Positions 1 through 6,059 of a DNA stretch of 9,248 nt are shown here, one piece after another. The notes beneath the pieces were generated by a model. It had not been told where the DNA came from. It ran no database searches and was given only the letters and a program-made list of their open reading frames with translations. Made by a program: the position numbers and the translations under genes. The stretch lies in assembly GCA_947306605.1 (NCBI GenBank), contig CAMZHB010000046.1, positions 1 to 9,248 on the forward strand. The letters run 5' to 3'. The stretch is from an uncultured Prevotellaceae bacterium (lineage in GTDB: Bacteria; Bacteroidota; Bacteroidia; Bacteroidales; Bacteroidaceae). Each line of letters begins with the position of its first letter. Position 1 is the stretch's first letter.

Positions 1-160
1 CCTTGGCACACGCATAGCCCAGGCTCTCAATGAATTTCTGGCTGCCACCCGTGGAAAGAAACTTCACGCCTTCAGCGTTCAACTTGGCCAGGAGTGCGTC
101 CAGGCCGTCCTTATGGAATACCGACACCAATGCGGTACGTATTTTTTTTCTGTCTGCCAT
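1..160 (-). CDS. purH: Bifunctional AICAR transformylase/IMP cyclohydrolase, N-terminal part only
   Basis: PurH catalyses the last two steps of IMP synthesis: formyl transfer to AICAR and ring closure of FAICAR. Only the first 53 codons lie in the window, and the gene runs off its left edge. The visible part begins MADRKKIRTALVSVFHKDGL and includes KFLSTGGSQKFIESLGY, which fits the start of the IMP cyclohydrolase (MGS-like) domain; the K-T-A-L-(I/V)-S-V and E-F-L-S-T-G-G-type motifs are characteristic of PurH. The ATG at 160-158 is the natural start: a TAnnTTTG box lies 27 bases upstream and the homology begins at once. It is on the same strand as the licD-type gene but separated from it by 242 bases that hold a strong hairpin and a promoter box, so it is probably its own transcription unit. 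The transformylase domain cannot be assessed. Confidence 0.9.
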   Translation of the reverse strand, partial: MADRKKIRTALVSVFHKDGLDALLAKLNAEGVKFLSTGGSQKFIESLGYACAK

Positions 161-186
161 AATATTGCTAATTTACCTGTGAACTG

Positions 187-194
187 CAAAGATA
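187..194 (-). promoter_or_regulatory. Bacteroidota-type -7 promoter box for purH
   Basis: The minus strand reads TATCTTTG, an exact match to the Bacteroidota -7 consensus TAnnTTTG, 26 bases before the purH ATG. Transcription would start near 180, giving a leader of about 20 bases. No convincing TTTG/TTG -33 element is present at the usual spacing, so the call rests on the -7 box and its position. Confidence 0.55.
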
Positions 195-284
195 CTAAGT
201 TTATCACAATTCCCGCCGTCTTTCAGAAGGAAAGTTTAAAAAAACCACAGAAAAAAGACCATATCCCCCGTTTTGCAGGAAAAG

Positions 285-389
285 GACGGCAAATATCACA
301 CGAAACGGCGCCTCAATTTTTTGAAGCGCCGTTTCGAAATCTTGAAGTCCGACTTCTGATTTCTGAAGTGGGACCTTTGAAAAACGAAA
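285..389. repeat. Degenerate tandem repeat of 21-base units, copy A
   Basis: Between licD and purH the DNA falls into consecutive imperfect 21-base units, best seen at 306-326, 327-347, 348-368 and 369-389, with a weaker unit at 285-305. The first three of these four end in TGAAG, and the first two begin CGGCG or CGCCG. Translated on the minus strand the period appears as heptads of the type LQxxExP (LQKSEVG, LQDFETA, LQKIEAP), but no credible gene carries this frame. The first 54 bases from 303 align without gaps to 8057-8110, with about 39 identities counted by hand. The unit's function is unknown; the copy sits directly downstream of a gene end. Confidence 0.6.
301..336. repeat. Perfect 11-bp inverted repeat (strong hairpin) in copy A of the intergenic repeat
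   Basis: CGAAACGGCGC at 301-311 is matched by its exact reverse complement at 326-336, across a 14-base gap that can itself pair (TCAA with TTGA around a T4 loop). It lies 67 bases beyond the licD stop on the minus strand. It could end or stabilise the 3' end of the operon transcript, but no T-tract follows on that strand, so a classical intrinsic terminator is not supported. It is formed by two adjacent 21-base units, as is the hairpin at 8077-8110. Confidence 0.6.
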
Positions 390-402
390 CACAGTCTGTT
401 CC

Positions 403-1236
403 CTAATACTGTTTTCCCTGATGTGTTTTGGCGTACTCGCGATAGGGCGTGTCAAGCTCCAGAACGTCAAAATTGTGCTGACGGTGATTATCAGCCGGAG
501 GCGGTGTCATATAATCGCCGTATTTGTGTGTCAAATAAGCATCTGCATTCTCAGGGCCAAGAAAATTATTACCCTCGAAAACATAATCGTGAGGCATGCC
601 AAACCATACTTTTTGAAACACGCCGCGCTTGCCGTCGTCGTGGTCACAAACGAGGTCGCTACTGTTGTAATCGTAAGCCATCTGCAGGGCCCGCATACGG
701 CGTTGGATGAAATCCATGGAGTAACACTTGTGGATGAGCACAGGTATCCAACATGACGGACCGTGGCCATGCTTGTACGGATTACGTCCCTTAAAGTAAA
801 TGAGACGCTTGTAGTACCAGTAGCGCACAAAGTGTATGGCACGCTTGAGAGGACTGGACGTCATGCCATCGAGAGGAAACACGTCGATATATGCCCCGCC
901 CAAATAGTATTCATGCACACGCTCAATAATCGTCGTGTTGGCGTCCTGAATCTTGGCAAAGGGCTGCGGATAGTTCTTGTCGGTCTCGTAGCACACCATC
1001 TCCAAATTCTCGGGCAACCACTCCCGCTGGTGCTGCATGAGTAGCTCATAGTCGGGCCGCGGCATAGCGATGTCCATGTCGTCGTCCCAAGGGATGAACC
1101 CTTTGTGACGCAACGAACCAATAAGCGTGCCTGCAAAGATATAGTAACGCAGGCCATGCTCGCGACAGGTGCGGTCGATGCCCTGCATGATGCGGAGCGT
1201 GCGCTGGTGAAGAGTCTCTATGTCGTAGTGTACCAT
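403..1236 (-). CDS. LicD-family phosphotransferase (phosphocholine/aminoalkyl-phosphate transfer to glycan)
   Basis: This 277-residue protein belongs to the LicD family of the nucleotidyltransferase superfamily, whose members transfer phosphocholine or related groups from CDP carriers to lipopolysaccharide, teichoic acid or capsule sugars. Visible motifs are GTLIGSLRHKGFIPWDDDMD (residues 36-55), whose GT...WDDDxD segment is the family's metal and nucleotide site; YIDVFPLDG (116-124); and a C-terminal KYGDYMTPP (238-246) followed by HRQHNF. There is no signal peptide or membrane segment, so it acts on the cytoplasmic side. It starts 30 bases after the LicC-like gene ends and is probably the last gene of the operon. 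It ends in a TAG stop (405-403), which bears on the amber codon at 5177. There is no licA or licB nearby, so choline is not implied as the substrate. The family is clear; the transferred group is unknown. Confidence 0.88.
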   Translation of the reverse strand: MVHYDIETLHQRTLRIMQGIDRTCREHGLRYYIFAGTLIGSLRHKGFIPWDDDMDIAMPRPDYELLMQHQREWLPENLEMVCYETDKNYPQPFAKIQDANTTIIERVHEYYLGGAYIDVFPLDGMTSSPLKRAIHFVRYWYYKRLIYFKGRNPYKHGHGPSCWIPVLIHKCYSMDFIQRRMRALQMAYDYNSSDLVCDHDDGKRGVFQKVWFGMPHDYVFEGNNFLGPENADAYLTHKYGDYMTPPPADNHRQHNFDVLELDTPYREYAKTHQGKQY

Positions 1237-1266
1237 AACGTTTCGCTAAATTATAAAAGTTTCAGT

Positions 1267-1998
1267 TTAATACAAGAATGCTGGGATTTTTTGCTTTGCA
1301 TCGTTGAAATCTTCCACCGTATCCAACTCCGCGGCAAAGAGGTCGGTCGTGTCGGTAACGGTGAACGTGTGGCCTTGCGGAATGAGACGCTCAAAGGCAC
1401 GCTCGTAGAAGACGTTGGCCAAACCTTCACGCTCAATCATCCGTTCCATTTCACGATAAAGCGCAGCAGTATATGCCGCGCTCATTTTCTCTATACCAAT
1501 GCTTTCGCCCACAGCTTCGCTGATGCTGCATGTCTTGCTGATTTCTTTTACATGACGGTCTTCGCCGAGCACCACCTTTATTTCTTCCTCACCCAATGCA
1601 TGGGTGTTTAGGGCCAAGGTGTTCGGTTCTTTATTGTCAAGCAGCCGATGGAGGATGGCAGGGTCGAACACGATGTCGCTGTCAAGCAAAATCACGTCCT
1701 GACCTTCAGCCTCACGGCGCATCAGATAAAGCGAATAGATATTGTTCGTGCTGTCGTAGACGGCATTATGAATAAACGTCACCGAAAATTGCGGGTAATA
1801 CTTTGACACGTACGCACGGATCTGTTCGGCCAGATAGCCAGTACAAATCACCACTTCCGCAATGTCCACACTGAGCAGGGCGTCAAGGGCACGTCCCAGC
1901 AACGGACGTTCACCTATGGGCAAAAGACACTTGGGACGGTCGTCCGTCAACGGACGCAAGCGTGTGGCCATGCCGGCGGCAGGAATCAATGCTTTCAT
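1267..1998 (-). CDS. LicC-like sugar/aminoalkyl-phosphate nucleotidyltransferase
   Basis: The 243-residue product has the NTP_transferase fold. Near the N-terminus it shows ALIPAAGMATRLRPLTDDRP followed by KCLLPI (residues 3-28), the nucleotide-binding loop and conserved lysine. The metal-binding aspartates fall in LLDSDIVF (104-111), and YDSTNNIYSL (81-90) and a terminal DLFAAELDTVEDF (219-231) resemble LicC-type phosphocholine cytidylyltransferases. By family, it would join CTP to a phospho- or phosphono-alcohol/amine and release pyrophosphate. Its ATG overlaps the stop of the preceding PLP enzyme as ATGA (1998-1995), implying translational coupling and a shared pathway; the next gene encodes a LicD-type transferase that would use a CDP-linked donor. 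It could instead be a sugar-1-phosphate nucleotidyltransferase, but the short length, the NNIYS motif and the neighbours favour the LicC-like reading. Confidence 0.82.
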   Translation of the reverse strand: MKALIPAAGMATRLRPLTDDRPKCLLPIGERPLLGRALDALLSVDIAEVVICTGYLAEQIRAYVSKYYPQFSVTFIHNAVYDSTNNIYSLYLMRREAEGQDVILLDSDIVFDPAILHRLLDNKEPNTLALNTHALGEEEIKVVLGEDRHVKEISKTCSISEAVGESIGIEKMSAAYTAALYREMERMIEREGLANVFYERAFERLIPQGHTFTVTDTTDLFAAELDTVEDFNDAKQKIPAFLY

Positions 1999-3035
1999 GC
2001 TTTGGACTTGGCTATCCGTACAATAGTGTCTGCCACCACCCGGTTTTGTTCAGGACGTCCCAGAGTAATACGCATATGTTTATTCAGGTCGGGCTCGTTC
2101 ATGAACTTCACCTTATAGTCCTCGTCCTTAAAGGCCTGTTGCAAGCTCTCCTTCAATTCAATGGGATACTTCACCAATATGAAGTTGGCCGCAGAACGAT
2201 AGACCTTGAATCCGGGCAGTGCACCCAGCTCCTGTTCATACATCTTGCGGTCTGCATTCATCTTGTTGGCCACGTCACGGTAGTGAGCCTCACTCTTCAA
2301 CGCAGCAATGGCCATATCCTCGGAAATGCGGTTATAACCCAAATAAACGTTGCTGAATTTGGCAAACTTCTCCATGCCCTTGCTCACAAAGGCAAATCCC
2401 ATACGCAGACCGGGCAGACCATAGAACTTGGAAAGCGTGCGGGCAATGACGAGATTGGGATACTTATCTACCAGATGCTTGATGTAGCTGCTATCCTCAT
2501 TCACATACGAAGCATAAGCCTCGTCCACATAAGTCACAACGTCTTCAGGCACCTCGGCCAACAGACGGTCGAGTTCTTCCGGAGTCAGGCAATTGCCTGT
2601 GGGATTATTGGGTGAAGCCAACAACAGAATGCGGGGTTTCACTTCCTTCAAGGCTTTGCGCAATCCGTCGAAGTCATAACGGAAAGTGTCACCGTCTTCA
2701 TAAATCGGGTATTGGAATGTCTCGCCATCCACTTCAGCGGCCACCGACTGATAATACCACCAGGAAAACTTCGGTATCAGCATACGGTTGTTACCTGTCA
2801 TTGTCAAGTAATAATGCACCACCTGCTTCAACAAGTACTCTCCGCCATAACCGAGCAGTATCTGGTTCTCATCAATACCATAGTGTTCAGAAAGATAGAC
2901 AGAGAAAATACTTTTCTTGCCTTCGTCGTAAATACGGGTATAGAATCCCAGTGTCTTAGGGTCAAATTGCTTATAGGCATTGACCACTTCGGGCGAGGGG
3001 GTAAAGTTATACTCGTTCCTATCCAAATAATTCAT
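1995..3035 (-). CDS. HisC/CobD-like PLP-dependent aminotransferase or decarboxylase
   Basis: This 346-residue fold-type I PLP enzyme resembles histidinol-phosphate aminotransferase and its relative CobD (threonine-phosphate decarboxylase). Visible features are ASPNNPTGN (140-148), the cofactor-contacting DEAYASY (171-177), the Schiff-base lysine K203 in ARTLSKFYGLPGLRMG, and the C-terminal substrate-carboxylate arginine R322 in MRITLG. The length is normal for HisC. An AAGGA site lies 6 bases before the ATG. It is not next to histidine genes; it overlaps a LicC-like gene by 4 bases and is followed by a LicD-like gene, so a role in making an amino-alkyl phosphate or phosphonate is more likely than histidine synthesis. 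Whether it transaminates or decarboxylates cannot be told from motifs. It begins 48 bases after the zinc-ribbon gene with no promoter box between, so co-transcription is likely. The short gap holds a 10-base near-perfect direct repeat (3049-3058 and 3059-3068). Confidence 0.82.
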   Translation of the reverse strand: MNYLDRNEYNFTPSPEVVNAYKQFDPKTLGFYTRIYDEGKKSIFSVYLSEHYGIDENQILLGYGGEYLLKQVVHYYLTMTGNNRMLIPKFSWWYYQSVAAEVDGETFQYPIYEDGDTFRYDFDGLRKALKEVKPRILLLASPNNPTGNCLTPEELDRLLAEVPEDVVTYVDEAYASYVNEDSSYIKHLVDKYPNLVIARTLSKFYGLPGLRMGFAFVSKGMEKFAKFSNVYLGYNRISEDMAIAALKSEAHYRDVANKMNADRKMYEQELGALPGFKVYRSAANFILVKYPIELKESLQQAFKDEDYKVKFMNEPDLNKHMRITLGRPEQNRVVADTIVRIAKSKA

Positions 3036-3083
3036 AGGAATCCTTCGTTTGGTTCGACTTGGTTCGTCTGCTTTGGGCGACTT

Positions 3084-3914
3084 TTATACTTCTTCCTTGT
3101 CTTTCGCTGTCGAGCGGCGGCGACGTGATTTTTTAGGCTCTTCAACAGGCTTCTGCACTTCCACTCCAGCCAGTTCAGGGTCAATCATAATACGTCCACA
3201 ATACTCACAAACAATGATTTTCTTGTGCATCTTCACATCCAACTGACGCTGGGGAGGAATTTTGCTGAAGCAACCGCCGCAAGCATCGCGCTGAACATAA
3301 ACAATACCTAAACCGTTATGGCTGTTCTTACGAATACGTTTGAAAGCCGTCAACAGACGCGGCTCTATCTGCAGTTCCAGTTCCTTAGATTTCTCACGCA
3401 AGCCATCTTCTTGTACCTTTGTCTCAGCAACAATCTCATCCAATTCGTTCTTTTTCAACTCTAAATCGGCCATACGCTCGTCACGTGCCAAGCGGCTCTC
3501 AGCAATGGCGTTCGTACGATCCTGACGGTCCATGCTTGCATCGCGTATCTTCTTGTCACGTAATTGGATTTCCAACTGCTGATACTCTATTTCTTTACTC
3601 AGAGCGTCATACTCACGGCTATTGCGCACGTCATTCAGATGCTCTTCGTTGCGTTCAATCGATGCCAGAGACACATTTTTTTCCTCTTTCCATTTGTTGA
3701 TTTGGCCGTCAATATACTTCACGTCCTCTTCATACTTGGCGATACGGCTTTGAAGACCCTCTATTTCGTCTTCAAGGTCCTGAACCTCCAGCGGAAGCTC
3801 GCCACGGATTACGCGGATTTCGTCAATCTTCGACAACACAGTCTGAAGTTCATACAAAGTTTTCAACTTCTCTTCCACCGTCATTTCGGTAGGATTCAGC
3901 GTTTTCAATGCCAT
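3084..3914 (-). CDS. Coiled-coil C4 zinc-ribbon protein (COG1579-like)
   Basis: The 276-residue product has two parts. Residues about 12-185 are a highly charged, heptad-rich helical region typical of a long antiparallel coiled coil, with the segment NSREYDALSKEIE (98-110) that recurs in this family. A C-terminal zinc ribbon follows, with CGGC at 212-215 and CEYC at 236-239, including the usual SKIPPQ after the first knuckle and GRIMIDPEL after the second. A lysine/arginine-rich tail (RRRR at 264-267) ends the protein. The family is described as a predicted nucleic-acid-binding protein; its exact role is not established. It lies 65 bases downstream of the Nif3-family gene on the same strand, and I regard the two as one transcription unit. 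The leader is A-rich and lacks a strong Shine-Dalgarno site, as is common in Bacteroidota. Confidence 0.85.
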   Translation of the reverse strand: MALKTLNPTEMTVEEKLKTLYELQTVLSKIDEIRVIRGELPLEVQDLEDEIEGLQSRIAKYEEDVKYIDGQINKWKEEKNVSLASIERNEEHLNDVRNSREYDALSKEIEYQQLEIQLRDKKIRDASMDRQDRTNAIAESRLARDERMADLELKKNELDEIVAETKVQEDGLREKSKELELQIEPRLLTAFKRIRKNSHNGLGIVYVQRDACGGCFSKIPPQRQLDVKMHKKIIVCEYCGRIMIDPELAGVEVQKPVEEPKKSRRRRSTAKDKEEV

Positions 3915-3959
3915 TGTTTTTCTATTTTAGTTTGTTATTATTTTATACTTGATTTATAT

Positions 3960-3973
3960 TCTCATATATGAGA
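3960..3973. repeat. 14-base perfect palindrome between the nif3-like and zinc-ribbon genes
   Basis: TCTCATATATGAGA reads the same on both strands and sits 6 bases past the nif3-like stop codon. It could be an operator or a weak RNA structure. It is AT-rich and short, and there is no independent evidence that it is functional. Confidence 0.35.
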
Positions 3974-3979
3974 TTGTGT

Positions 3980-4756
3980 TCACATATAGCTGATTGGATT
4001 TGTATTCACCTTCGTCTTCAAGCATCTCAAATCAGGCAACGCTTGTGTCAGAATCTCACCAAGAAGGTCCATCGTATATTGCTCGCTTTGGTAATGTCCC
4101 AGGACACCGATTTGAATATCCTGTTCGTGACCAAAGAACACATGATAGTGCATTTCACCGGTCAAGAATGCATCTACACCTTGACTTAACGCTTCTCCAA
4201 GCAAGAAATCTCCGGCACCACCACACACGGCTACTGTTCTGATTGGACGTTCGAGCAATGAGTTGTATTGCAGACTGTCCACCTTGAACACTTCTTTTAC
4301 CCGGCGCAAAAAAGCCTCGGCATTCTCTGGTGCTGTCAGTTTACCCACGATGCCGCTGCCGCTGTTTCCGTCTTGCGTTCGCAGAAAACGTACGTCACAA
4401 AGTTCCAGCTTTCGGGCTATTTCAAAGTTCACGCCTCCGAAGGCATTGTCCAAATTCGTGTGAGCAGCATAGATGGCCACGTCGTGCTTTACGGCCAGCG
4501 CGGCACAGCGCTCGGGCTGGGTCTGACCGGTAATGTGCTTGAGTGCACGGAACAACAACGGGTGGTGAGCCACAATCAGGTTGCAGCCCTCAGCCACGGC
4601 TTCGCGCACCACTTCTTCGGTCACGTCCAGACACAATAAGGCCCCTGATACTTCCGCCTCTGTCAACCCAATCTGCAATCCGGCGTTATCGTACTCGTCT
4701 TGCAGCGGCAGAGGCGCGAAACGTTCAAGGGCCGCTACGACTTCCTTTATTTTCAC
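3980..4756 (-). CDS. Nif3-like dinuclear metal centre protein
   Basis: This 258-residue protein belongs to the Nif3/YbgI (GTP cyclohydrolase 1 type 2 homologue) family, which forms hexamers with a two-metal site; its physiological reaction is unsettled. The metal ligands expected for the family are visible: AHHPLLF (H64 and H65), AHTNLDN (D103) and, near the end, GHYQSEQY (H221 and E225). The N-terminal DEYDNAGLQIG (20-30) is also typical. The length fits the short form without an inserted central domain, as in E. coli YbgI. Translation starts at GTG (4756-4754): no ATG lies upstream in frame after the promoter, and the family homology starts at MKIKEVV. It heads the probable operon with the zinc-ribbon gene and perhaps the PLP/LicC/LicD-like genes behind it. 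Confidence 0.9.
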   Translation of the reverse strand: MKIKEVVAALERFAPLPLQDEYDNAGLQIGLTEAEVSGALLCLDVTEEVVREAVAEGCNLIVAHHPLLFRALKHITGQTQPERCAALAVKHDVAIYAAHTNLDNAFGGVNFEIARKLELCDVRFLRTQDGNSGSGIVGKLTAPENAEAFLRRVKEVFKVDSLQYNSLLERPIRTVAVCGGAGDFLLGEALSQGVDAFLTGEMHYHVFFGHEQDIQIGVLGHYQSEQYTMDLLGEILTQALPDLRCLKTKVNTNPISYM

Positions 4757-4779
4757 GTCCTGTATGTGAATTTACGGTG

Positions 4780-4787
4780 CAAAGTTA
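4780..4787 (-). promoter_or_regulatory. Bacteroidota-type -7 promoter box for the nif3-like operon
   Basis: The minus strand reads TAACTTTG, an exact TAnnTTTG match 23 bases before the GTG start of the nif3-like gene. No further TAnnTTTG box was noticed in the gaps between the following minus-strand genes down to licD, so it may drive all five. A -33 TTG at the canonical spacing is not clear. Confidence 0.6.
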
Positions 4788-4864
4788 AACATTTCTATTT
4801 AATTACGCACACTTTTTCCAAAGAAATCCATTTTTCCACATTTCATTAAAGCATTTGTCCTGCT

Positions 4865-5731
4865 CTAATGATTAATCACTTTCTTGCCATCAGTGACATA
4901 TATCCTGTCATTGGCCGGTTTGCCGGTAAGTCGGCGTCCCTGAAGATCGTAGACGGCAGTCTCTCGACTTGTAGTAGTTCGTACGGAATTAGTAACTCCG
5001 GTAGCACCATCAATGATGCTCTTATATTCAGCACGTGCCTTGACCAATTGCTGTTGGTACGCTTCTGTAACCACAACATTAGCAAAAATACCAGCGATGA
5101 GCATCAGTGAAGCATCGATGTCACTCTTCCAGTGATGCCCGCAGATAACACGGTTTATAGCATACTGACGACCACGCTACATCACAATCTCCGTCTTTTC
5201 AGGGGCAACGGTGGACAAAACCAGCGCAAACATCCATCCGCGTGAAGAGTGACCAGAGGGATAACTATATTCCAGAGCTTCCGCTTCGTCTTCCTCAGGC
5301 TTCAGTGAAGGCTCATTGAATTTAGCAAAGGGCCGCTGCCGCTGATAATAGTTTTTCGCCTTCTTATTGGCAGCATAGGCATCGCTGGTCGAAGCCTCTG
5401 CCAACAATAGTATTTCGGGAGTATCGCTATAGCTCAATGTGATACCCATAGCATCAGAAAATACTTGGTAAAGTTCAGCGCTCTCATCCCAAAGAGCCTG
5501 TTCGCCAGTTATACCTTCACGTTGAGTCTTGCCCCATTGATAAAAGTAAAAATCATTTGCAAACTCGCCGCTAACCATCGATGGTGGGTCTGGCAGCCAT
5601 TTTGTGCCGTCGGGACGGTTTTCATCGGTCAGATAAGGATCTGGAAACTGCGCCCATGCCGTTACAACAGAAAACATGGCAAAAATAGAGATGAAGGCCA
5701 GTTTCATTCTCGCCCGCATGGGCATAGTCAT
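4865..5731 (-). pseudogene. Secreted class A acid phosphatase (PAP2 superfamily), interrupted by an in-frame amber codon
   Basis: Exported non-specific acid phosphatase of the PhoN/PhoC type, releasing phosphate outside the cytoplasm. From the ATG at 5731, residues 1-27 form a signal peptide ending in TAWA before Q28. The signature KX6RP is KNYYQRQRP (K126, R133-P134), and the second motif is YPSGHSS (158-161). Codon 185 (5179-5177) is TAG. Reading on in the same frame gives RGRQYAINRVICGHHWKSD, the third motif SRX5HX3D (S replaced by N193; nucleophile H200; D204), then a helical end and a YDLQGRR...GKKV tail (about 257-288) up to a final TAG at 4867-4865. The frame is intact on both sides, so this is one point change (from CAG, AAG or GAG, for example), a sequence error, or read-through. 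A product stopping at codon 184 lacks the nucleophile and would be inactive. The start at 5731 was chosen for its AAGGA site and compact signal peptide; ATG at 5773 is possible. An earlier TTG (5812) lies inside the promoter box. Confidence 0.85.
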
Positions 5732-5809
5732 GCCAGTCCTTTTCGTTGTGGAAAAGTTTGTTTTGTGCATCATACTTTGATTCGTTTTTAATTGGCAGAA
5801 ATGAAAGTG

Positions 5810-5838
5810 CAAATTTACGATATTTCCAACTAAAACAA
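5810..5838 (-). promoter_or_regulatory. Promoter of the acid phosphatase gene (-33 and -7 elements)
   Basis: The minus strand carries TAAATTTG at 5817-5810, an exact TAnnTTTG match, with CTTG/TTG at 5839-5836 at the spacing expected of a Bacteroidota -33 element (TTG begins 21 bases before the -7 box). Transcription should start near 5804, which rules out translation starts at or upstream of 5810. Confidence 0.65.
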
Positions 5839-6027
5839 GAGGTTTATTTCATAATAATACGCTTTTCGGCATCCCAATTTGGCTTATGCACAAACTAAGT
5901 CCGCTTTCGTTTTTTCCAGATGGGATATAGTTTCGACTAAACGCCTTTTCGTTTTGCAAAAGTCATTCTTTTGAAACTGCCGACGCACAAAGCAGGGGAC
6001 AAAAGGCGATGTTTTTGAAAATCTTCG
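5839..6027. other. Divergent intergenic region between the phosphatase and aguA promoters
   Basis: About 190 AT-rich bases separate the two outward-facing promoters. I see no gene, RNA or clear operator. CGCCTTTT at 5942-5949 is complemented by AAAAGGCG at 6001-6008, but the gap of 51 bases makes this weak. A stretch at 5942-5983 loosely resembles the 21-base repeat found at 285-389 and 8018-8122, at too low a similarity to claim. Confidence 0.5.
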
Positions 6028-6035
6028 TAATTTTG
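6028..6035 (+). promoter_or_regulatory. Bacteroidota-type -7 promoter box for aguA-aguB
   Basis: TAATTTTG is an exact TAnnTTTG match 24 bases before the ATG at 6060. It predicts transcription from about 6042 and a leader of under 20 bases, which supports 6060 as a usable start. A -33 TTG at the canonical distance is absent. Confidence 0.55.
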
Positions 6036-6059
6036 TAGCACATAAACGTAAACGAGACT

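Noticed and set aside
204..470. Minus-strand open frame with heptad-like peptides over the repeat at 285-389, as a possible small repetitive protein
   Set aside because: It begins out of frame inside the licD 3' end, has no promoter or ribosome site, and its regularity is explained by the 21-base DNA repeat. The same applies to the minus-strand frame at 7382-8125, which mostly lies antisense to aguB.
403..1998. A lic1-type phosphocholine locus
   Set aside because: Choline kinase (licA) and choline transporter (licB) are not in the window and a PLP enzyme takes the upstream position, so choline as substrate is not supported.
1995..3035. Genuine histidine-biosynthesis hisC
   Set aside because: No other histidine gene is near and the gene is translationally coupled to a LicC-like nucleotidyltransferase. 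The motifs alone do not separate HisC from CobD-like enzymes, so this is set aside on context, not excluded.
5177..5179. Genome-wide amber recoding (TAG read as an amino acid) as the explanation for the interrupted phosphatase
   Set aside because: TAG is used as a normal terminator nearby: at the end of the LicD-type gene (405-403) and at the end of the phosphatase frame itself (4867-4865). Local read-through remains possible.
5732..5812. Longer phosphatase start at the TTG codon 5812
   Set aside because: The codon lies within the TAAATTTG promoter box, upstream of the expected transcription start, and would put 54 residues before the signal-peptide cleavage site.
5942..5983. A third, degenerate copy of the 21-base repeat upstream of aguA
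   Set aside because: One unit shares the CGCC.TTTCG start and AAG end with the unit at 327-347, but only about 13 or 14 of 21 positions agree and there is no strong hairpin, so chance cannot be excluded.
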